From assembly GCF_964355755.1 (NCBI RefSeq), contig NC_092670.1, positions 5,543,001 to 5,607,000 on the forward strand: 64,000 nt of DNA. The letters run 5' to 3'. The DNA comes from Antedon mediterranea (taxonomy: Eukaryota; Echinodermata; Crinoidea; Comatulida; Antedonidae). Of this stretch, positions 56,600-64,000 are shown one piece after another (positions within the stretch are counted from its first letter, which is position 1; every line of letters begins with the position of its first letter). The notes beneath the pieces are model-generated. The model did no database searches. It was not told where the DNA came from and saw nothing but the letters and a program-made list of their open reading frames with translations. Both the position numbers and the translations under genes were made by a program.

Positions 56600-58080
56600 C
56601 ATAAAATGTACTGTACAGCCTAAAATGTCCATAACTATAATGCCTGCACATTCCCCCTCCTGTGGGGCCACAAGATTTATTCCTCTCGCAAGCCAATATA
56701 TTATATCCATTTTTCCGGGAGCACAATATCTAGACTACTTCTAGAGTATAAAGAAATATCCCATCACTAGTTTTTAATCTTGATTTCTTTGCCTAAACTA
56801 GTAAAATTCGGTAAAACTGAACTGTAGAACTGTATTTTATGTGATTTTAAATTACTATTATTTACTACAGTACTAATAATACAAATAATATAATGTTATT
56901 ACTGTATTATCTATAATCACAACAATGCACAATTAATACTTTTAATATTAGAGAAAGTTGAATCTACAGTACTGTATTTCCAAGATTGTCAGTATGTCGA
57001 AAGAGAGGGCTCACTACTTGATATTTCGATTTTTATTTTTTTATTTGCGTTATCAATAAACTAATTTTTTTTTTAAATCAATAGGCATGTTCTGTAAGTA
57101 TATACATAATATGTTAATATAATATATACATATTGTGTGGACACTCGCGCGAACAAACAAACAAACAAAGCAAATACTATTATTGATCAAAATTCTATTT
57201 TGCAAAGTAATAAATAAATACCAAAAATTAATATTATTATACTGACCTCTCTGATACTTTCTAATATAACTGTATGGCTAATTATGCACATCTTATCAAA
57301 TCAATGCAACCTGCACTAGGGCTTCCGATGAAATTTATCAAATCAAGAATTCTTGTCTAATAAAAAATATTTTTTCATTACAAGGTACTTTACTTGTATT
57401 TATTATTACTATTATTGATAGTTTATTAGACCACTACCAAATTATATTGTAAACTATAAAGTATATTCTAGAAATATTTTACAAATAAAGAGTGTATATT
57501 AGTGCAAAATGGTACAAATAGTTTTTCTTTCACCAAACATTGGATTGTTGTCTCAGCTTTCACTGAATTATTAGATTTCACATAGTTGGATAAACGTTTA
57601 ATCAAATGGTATTGTGATACTTTTGTCTGTTTTTTGTGTATTTTTTAATGCAGCATCTCAAGTTATTTCCCAAAATATGAGGATAAGAATCGGCACATCA
57701 TGCATTTAATTATATCTAAGTTTTAAATACACTAATGCAATTCCAATTATACCATAATGCAACCTGTTTTAAAAAAACTGTCTTAAATGACTTTTAAATC
57801 ACAAAATTACAGTTTACATAACTTTAACTAAAACTGTACACTCGCTGTAATACTTTTTAAAACTATTTTTTCTAATATAAATGTGTGTCTTAAATGACTT
57901 TTAAATCACAAAATTACAGTTTACATAACCACTAATTCATTAATTTTAACTTTTGTACACTACTGTAATAGGCCTACTGTTCTTATAACTATTTATTTAT
58001 AATATCAATTTGTGGAGTTATTTATAACAACTATGCATTTATTTTCATAACAGCCAGTTATCTTAGTTACGTAACTCTGC
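56600..58080. other. 3' flank of helicase gene, no other gene
   Basis: Contains a plus-strand AATAAA near 57,054 (AATCAATAAACT context) as a likely polyadenylation signal. A direct duplication of TCTTAAATGACTTTTAAATC plus flank occurs at 57,781 and 57,889. Otherwise AT-rich and featureless. Confidence 0.45.
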
Positions 58081-58084
58081 ACAT

Positions 58085-58326
58085 TCAATTGAGGGGGCTT
58101 CTTTGAAAGTATTCCATATCTGTTGCGGAATATTTTCCTTCTGCTTCGTGGTGGTGTGAGAAGAGAATGCACAATTTGTCATGCTTTCGAAATCCAAATA
58201 CATTGCAGAAAATATTCATATGACACATATTGGCACAATGGATGTAGGATAGAGCAGCTCCACTTCGAAAAACTTTTCCACCGATGTCGTTCGTAACTGA
58301 TGACCCAATTCTTTCAAATCGATTAC
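58085..58326 (-). CDS. copy 3 PAN/apple-like terminal exon
   Basis: Starts NRFERIGSSVTNDIGG, then LSYIHCANMCHMNIFCNVFG, KLCILFSHHHEAEG and TDMEYFQRSPLN before TGA. The cysteine pattern equals copies 1 and 2 except that the mid-domain Cys of RNCDK is His (RKHDK). It lacks the Cys-rich tail of copy 2. Confidence 0.65.
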
Positions 58327-61300
58327 CTAAAGATTAATAATGCAAAATCAACTTTAATTTATAATTTGAAAATACTATATATTTTAAAACTTAAAATTAA
58401 TTCACGTTTGCTTTTAGGATAGGCTCTATTAGTACAAAATACTAGTATTTAATAGTCCAGTGTAATTGATCAGTTCTTCTAAAACAGTGGACCTAATTTG
58501 AGCAAACTGTGTGAAGGAAAGTTTGTACTTAAAGTATTAAGTTAAAGGATACTTTGTCTTTGTATGTAAATTTAGGAGAAATTATGTGTTTTTGATTGAA
58601 GATTGGTCGATTCACAAAAACTAATTAGGATTCAGATTTAGTCGGTATACATAATTATTGAAGAAACAAGTTATAGGTCTTATACGTGTTCTATACGTGC
58701 ATACAGAAAACTGCTGTTTGTATTACCATATGGCCGGTCTCTTGCGGCCTTTATTTCCGATTCATCCAGAACTCGATCATAAACCTGGAGAGCAGCTACT
58801 CTTGCCTTAACGCCCTCACCACCGATCTTTATATTCGTTTCGTCAGAGGCCAGCTGCATTTGTGTGAACTCTATATAACCGATACTTGCAATCTCTCCAT
58901 TCCTCCAAAGTTTGACATTCTTGTGAACTCCATCAAATGTAAAAGCAAGAAATGTCCAGACTTCAGGCTGAAGGACATGAGCTCTTGTCAACTGTTGATC
59001 ATTGAAGAATACGGTTACTTCTGATTGATAAAGAAAACCATTTGTGTATGTTTGTTCCATTCGTAGTAGGACCTCATCGTTTCCAATTTCCACTATATCC
59101 CCCATTGAATTCAGGTAAGGGTAGATATAGAAAGCGACTGTCAGAGCATTTGTGCTAAGAACGGACACTGACAGTTCTAGTTTGGTGTCATGCTTCAACA
59201 ACAAACATTCGAACGTCCATGCGTCAACTGGATTTAGATTTTTTCGGAATTCTTCTGTGTGGAAGTATAAGATAAATAGAAAGTGTTGAGTCTCCGCTAT
59301 ATTTTTAATAAATATTAATCAACATTATATGAGAATTGTTTACCTATTCTAGATCCGGGGTATGCCAAACACTTAAATACAAAGTTCCGTTAAGCATGGA
59401 ACGTCATACAAAATGATAAGCCACACATCATCTGTATGATGTTCAGTAACCAGTGTTTTCAATTAGTAGCCGATGAACACAAATACGTTACGTCATGAGA
59501 TTTTACCGCTTAAAAATGCTAATTTTTTTAAGTAATATTTTTTTCCTACTGGGAGCTCAATAAAAATGCAGTTAATACTGTGCCTATTTTGGTTGCTTGA
59601 CAACGAGCATAGCGTAGATTTAGTAGGAACTATATCGATAATATCTCTTGTGAATTGAACTTGACGAGGATCTGGACATGATTACTGTAAAGCTATACTA
59701 ACGATATAACGAATCTGAATAGTGTACCTTTAGCCAATACAGATCTGTGTCAGCCTACTTACCCAGTGGACACGATGAATTCGTCACGGGTGTATCACAT
59801 TCTTCCCATCGTACTCCTGGATCTAAGGTGTAACACCATGGCCCATTCTCACCATCTGGATTTCTACAAAGGTTATGAAGGCCTAGGCCTTTTTCAGTTT
59901 CTGCACTAGTACATGTTTCTCTCGGAATGTGTGGAAATGTTGCTGACCAATTCTGACAAACTATACCGCTTCTTGTGATGGCTACCAAACCGCGGTAATC
60001 TTCTTTATTATCGGTGTGACTACACTCACCTTTATAAGATAAAAAAGAACCCAACACATGTTTGAATAATTTTGTAATATCGTCGACAAAAAGACAGGAC
60101 GCTAATTATTTTCAGTACCTCAACAACATCAATAACATCTGTACCCCTTTCACACAAAACTCTTCGGAGTTTTGCTTTTGGTGTGAAAGGGTATGAGTTC
60201 ATATACTGTATCTGCTACTAGCGTTACTTATTATATTATTTATATATATTTAATATAATGAGATAAAGTAATTCATAGTTAATATTAAATCTGAACATTA
60301 CAAAATGTTTTATTTAATTTATGGTCAATTAGGCAGTCAATTGGTTAAATTGACTACTGTTGATATTCGTAAAGTAATGATACATTCTATCGTAAATATT
60401 CTAGTGTAAGAGTAATTTATAGAAATCAACCGCGTTACTCATCAGGGTGGTTCTTGTATTTTTCACTGTATTTATGCCTACAATGGGTAAAATTATGGCT
60501 GCAGGAAGGGATGTAGGAAGATGGATGCCAAGAAGTTGTCGATTAATGTGTTTCTGAATGTACAAAGTTCAGAGATGTAATTTTTGCTTAAGAACATGTA
60601 TATTAACTTACTTATTTCAGAAACAAAATCAGGAATCAAAAATAATTTGGAGATTATTTTACTATGAATTAAAGCATTTATTAACAAATGAATTTATGCA
60701 TAATTTGTTGTTTGTTGCTAACGTTTTCCGTCTTCCGACATTACGCTTTCCACAATTTGTTTCCATTTTTCCTGTTTATGGCAGGATGGTTTGTTATTGT
60801 GTTAGTGTCTACTAGTCCTTGTAAGTCTTTCTTTATTTGATTCATCCAGTTATTTCTTGGTCTTTCTACGGGTCGTTTTACTTTCCTGTTAGTTTCCTTC
60901 ATTGTTTGTTTGATTTACATAAGGCTCAGAAGAAATGGACGAATAACTTAAAAGATAAACTATTAAAACTATCAAAAGACTTGATGTTAATAATTAATTA
61001 ATTATTTTATTGATTCCTTTTTCTTTCTTACCTTATCATAATGGACACAAATCCTGTATATCAACGTAAAATCTGTTTATAGGCATCATATATACCCTTT
61101 TAAAATGACAATAGTTCAAATACATGTAGCATGTCAATATAATCTGTATATATTGGTATTTGTTTAACATATATATTTTTCTATATTTGCAATATTTTAT
61201 ATCGTATACATGTCAATTTAATCTATAGGTATGTGTACTTGTTCAATATATATACTTCTATATATTTTTATATATTTGCAATATGTTATACCGTAAATAC

Positions 61301-62406
61301 AAATTGTAAGTAGTAGTTGTACTAAGATGACATCGGGTATGAAGCGTCTCACATACACACAGAGCCAAAATCGCATATTGGACTTGCACAGTGTATGGAC
61401 TCTAACCTTACGGTTTTCATTAAATATACCATTTCATGCTATCATTCTAAATAAACTTTCAACCTATTGCATTCCTCTTTTTTTCATTCCATCCATCTTA
61501 TCTTGGTGAAAAGGGAGGATACTACATTTTCCTCCCCTGAGTTTATAGCCTCTCTACTCGAACACAAATAAGAACACAAATAAGATAGTTTAACAAGAAA
61601 ATTTTAATCATGTATTTTACCGCCATTTTTCATTTCTACATTTTAATTAACATCGTATCTAAAATTTTTAATGAGAAAATATATGGTTAATACTGAATTC
61701 TGGCATCTTATTATGTAAATATACCAGTATTTTAACTACTCTAAACAAAATTACTTTTAATTGTCACAAATGTACTTATATATATTTAGTATATTCATCA
61801 ATGAGAATTTAAATAAACGTGAGAAGAACTCACACAAGACAAAATAAAACTTACTTATTTCATGGTCATATTCAGCGTACACTTTTATTTCACAAATGTT
61901 TATGTATTCTGCTTTTGAAGGTGGTAACCATAACATAACATAGCGTCCTATGATTGGCTGTTCGCAGACAACATCAATAATAGGACTCGTCACAACCTGG
62001 ATGTTAGTAACAGACATCCCGCACTTTTTCTCTTCTCTAACTTTATCACGGTGTTCACCAATTCTAACTTCTGCATCTTCCAATCGAAGATTAGAATCTG
62101 AAACTACATAAATCATAATAAAGTTGTTTGAACTTTGTCGGTTATTTTTTTCAACCAACGACCAATGCCTTCAACTATAACCCAATTGAATTGTAGGCCT
62201 AATTGACTTAATTGTGATTTGATGCATAGGTTCAAACGCTTTTATAGACAGGTGAAAGGTCGCTGTAAATTCCCACATGTGGCATAAAAGTATATGTATA
62301 CAAAACTGTTGAAACTCACTAGATTGAACACGGTTAATGATGGTTACGCTTGTAACGTTGTAGTTCTTTTGTAGGTCAATTTTGATCCATTCAGACTCTT
62401 GGTTTT
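58085..62406 (-). CDS. secreted F-type lectin/kringle/LamG/PAN-like protein, copy 3 (5' end outside window)
   Basis: Exons on the minus strand: lectin exon 2 62,320-62,406; lectin exon 3 61,855-62,097; kringle 59,763-60,029; LamG 58,727-59,254; PAN-like 58,085-58,326. All are open, have GT-AG sites and join in phase 1. The order N to C is F5/8C fucolectin, kringle, LamG jelly roll, PAN-like Cys-rich end. The start and first lectin exon are beyond 62.4 kb; an exon edge at 63,974 may belong to it. This is the only copy with an intact kringle and is the best candidate for the functional family member. Domains point to extracellular recognition of sugars or proteins. No protease or membrane segment is seen. 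Confidence 0.82.
58727..59254 (-). CDS. copy 3 LamG-like exon
   Basis: Open 528-nt phase 1-1 exon, 69-75 nt shorter than in copies 1 and 2 near its start. Jelly-roll markers are LTVAFYIYPYLNSMGDIV, HVLQPEVWTFLAFTFDGV, LWRNGEIASIGYIEF and RVAALQVYDRVLDESEI. Confidence 0.83.
59763..60029 (-). CDS. copy 3 kringle exon
   Basis: A complete single-exon kringle with six Cys in order: ECSHTDNKEDYRGLVAIT, GIVCQNWSATFPHIPRETC, LGLHNLCRNPDGENGPWCYT, VRWEECDTPV, SSCPLG. The YRG, CQNW, LCRNPDG, PWCYT and WEECD signatures are all present. Kringles bind proteins or lysine-like ligands. Phase-1 introns flank it, the class that spread by exon shuffling in animals. Confidence 0.92.
60143..60193. repeat. 51-bp hairpin mini-element
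   Basis: ACCCCTTTCACAC with AAAACTC at the left pairs with GAGTTTT and GGTGTGAAAGGGT at the right around a CTTCGGAG core. It lies in the intron between kringle and lectin exons of copy 3. It looks like two transposon termini with almost no interior. Confidence 0.6.
61855..62097 (-). CDS. copy 3 F-type lectin exon 3
   Basis: Open exon with LRLEDAEVRIG, EEKKCGMSVTNIQVVTSPII, GRYVMLWLPPSKAEYINICE and IKVYAEYDHEI, ending at A|GTAAGT. It completes the fucolectin-type fold started in 62,320-62,406 (SEWIKIDLQKNYNVTSVTII). Confidence 0.78.
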
Positions 62407-63489
62407 CTGTTAAAAAATAAATTAATTAATATTTAAATTATTGCAATTGTCCTGAGATTTGTAATGAACAGAGTTACTGAAGCACTGTAAGTATTGGCCA
62501 ATACAGCAAAATTCTATTTCAAAGGCGCACATTGCGTGCAATAGTACGCACTATTAAACGATCGTTTAATAGCACTTTTTTTCCGTGTACGAAAAACAGA
62601 ATCTATTTTTCTATTCTATTGCTTTTGAAATACAACAGCGCCACCTATTTTGTACTTTCGTCGCCAATGTTACTGGTTTAGCGATGGAGTACATTTTTGG
62701 AGAGATATTATGTACTAATTTAGATCAAAAAGGCATTTAAATTAACTTTAGATCGTTTTTAGGATTTTGATTTATTAATAGGAACATCTCTACAAGACAA
62801 GGAGTCGTTGGAAAAAAACATAACTAGCCTAGATGGGTTCCAGTTGCCTGTCGAAGTTTCATATTGCTGTCTTTCAGCCTAGGCCCAGTAGGCTTGTTAG
62901 TATTAGGCTAGGCCTACGTTGTTTGGTCGTTTGCCATTAATTGTACCATTTCACTCATAAACATTCATTATTTGTATATTATTATACAATGCGGGTTTAT
63001 GATTTGAATGAGAATATGATTGCTATTCATTTATCGAGGAGGTTCCACCGATCTTGACATTTTGGGCTCGAAGTTTAACAACACACACTATCAGTTTTCA
63101 ATGGCGCAACAGTCACTGCTTCGCGTTGAACATCAGTTTTCTTTTACAGTAACGGTACAGTTAAATTGAACTGATAAATACGGCATTGACATAATTAAAT
63201 GGAAAATTCTTAGGCACAATGTGTTGTATAAATGAATAATACAATAAGTAAAATCTTCATTCTTATCGTGTGCCGTTTCTCAATCTCAATACACCGAGTA
63301 CAAAACAACGACAGCAAGTTAATTCACGTGTTCAGGGTGAACACTTGAAACATATTTATAACCGGTATGTAGGCCTATTTACGTAAATATCAAAAGTAAA
63401 GTTATTTAAACATAACGAAGAGTAATGATCTAGCGCCATCACAATAAAATGAACGGCATCCGAAAGGAACCGATGGAAGAACTCACGTA

Positions 63490-63685
63490 CGGAAAAACAA
63501 TCTCGAACCACATGAGTGATATGGAATGCGCAAACTCGAACAAAACGTGAATAGAAACAATCTCGAACCACGTGAGTGATATATGGAATGCGCAAACTTG
63601 AACAAAACGGGAATAGAAACAATCTCGAACCACATGAGTGATATATGGAATGCGAAAACTCGAACAAAACGTGAATAGAAACTAT
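63490..63685 (+). repeat. three-copy tandem repeat, about 60-62 bp
   Basis: CAATCTCGAACCAC followed by ATGAGTGATAT(AT)GGAATGCG and CTCGAACAAAACGTGAATAG repeats at 63,498, 63,558 and 63,620. One unit has a CACGTG E-box where the others have CACATG. Confidence 0.75.
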
Positions 63686-63973
63686 GGTATTGTATTGGAA
63701 ATCAATAATAATGTTTGAATGTACAACAACATAGTAATCCTCGGGCCTATAATATGTTTTATAGTCCAAAATAAGGAAGTCTAGTTCCGACCTGGTAACA
63801 TAGGCCTGTTCAGATCTACAAGATCTGTTTAAATGGTGATTTCTCCAAATGAAATGCCAATGGTACTTTACCGTATATTAATTATCACAATTTCCAATAA
63901 AATATTTTATAATATAAATTGTTCAATAATACTGTAACCTCCAAACTGATATTGAATAAATGTGTCAACTTAC

Positions 63974-64000
63974 TTTGTTGACCGAGCATGATGTATATCC
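63974..64000 (-). other. possible upstream exon edge of copy 3
   Basis: AACAAA|GTAAGT is a good donor on the minus strand, and the adjoining bases are open in the phase that would join exon 62,320-62,406. The encoded residues (IYIMLGQQ) do not match the conserved Cys of copy 2 at this point, so the assignment is doubtful. The rest of 62,410-63,970 has no gene seen. Confidence 0.3.

Overview
This is AT-rich eukaryotic (animal) nuclear DNA. Coding sequence is split by GT-AG introns, repeats and transposon relics fill most of the window, and the domains are metazoan: F-type lectin, kringle, LamG-like jelly roll, PAN-like, HECT and RBR ubiquitin ligases. The frequent AGGCCTA-type words, a BEL/Pao retrotransposon and expanded lectin and ubiquitin-ligase families fit an invertebrate deuterostome, most likely an echinoderm. 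That assignment is inference.

Layout. 1-8.8 kb: decayed retroelement and transposon debris (a Ty3/gypsy pol tail, a 5'-truncated non-LTR element, a solo LINE 3' end, a possible DIRS-like fragment). 8.8-19.5 kb: a dead minus-strand copy (copy 1) of a secreted lectin-like gene, split by a 6.6-kb BEL/Pao element. 21.1-26.3 kb: copy 2 of the same family, with a signal peptide, an F-type lectin domain in three exons, a frame-shifted kringle exon, a LamG exon and a PAN-like exon. 26.8-29.6 kb: a MITE, a stray duplicate of the 5' end of the helicase gene, and a palindrome of about 600 bp. 29.6-31.8 kb: an integrase-fold DNA transposon with a long palindromic subterminal array; a decayed second copy lies inverted at 41.1-42.3 kb. 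32.4-39.2 kb: a complete nine-coding-exon HECT-type E3 ligase gene on the minus strand (694 aa by my splicing), with a UIM and a candidate TATA promoter. 43.9-45.6 kb: a 157-bp satellite. 48.4-56.6 kb: a plus-strand DEAH-box RNA helicase fused to a C-terminal RING-IBR-RING module (2009 aa by my splicing). 58.1-64 kb: copy 3 of the lectin family, open in every exon seen, running off the right edge.

How the genes may work together. The lectin-like proteins would be secreted recognition or adhesion proteins. The HECT and helicase-RBR proteins would be intracellular ubiquitin ligases, the second also an RNA-dependent ATPase. A shared innate-defence role is tempting but is only inference from families. 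The most testable novelties are the F-type lectin/kringle/LamG/PAN architecture built from phase-1 symmetric exons, with a kringle exon in copy 2 that only skipping can rescue; a piggyBac-like MITE inserted exactly at the HECT stop codon; and the helicase-RBR gene with its stray 5' duplicate between the lectin copies.
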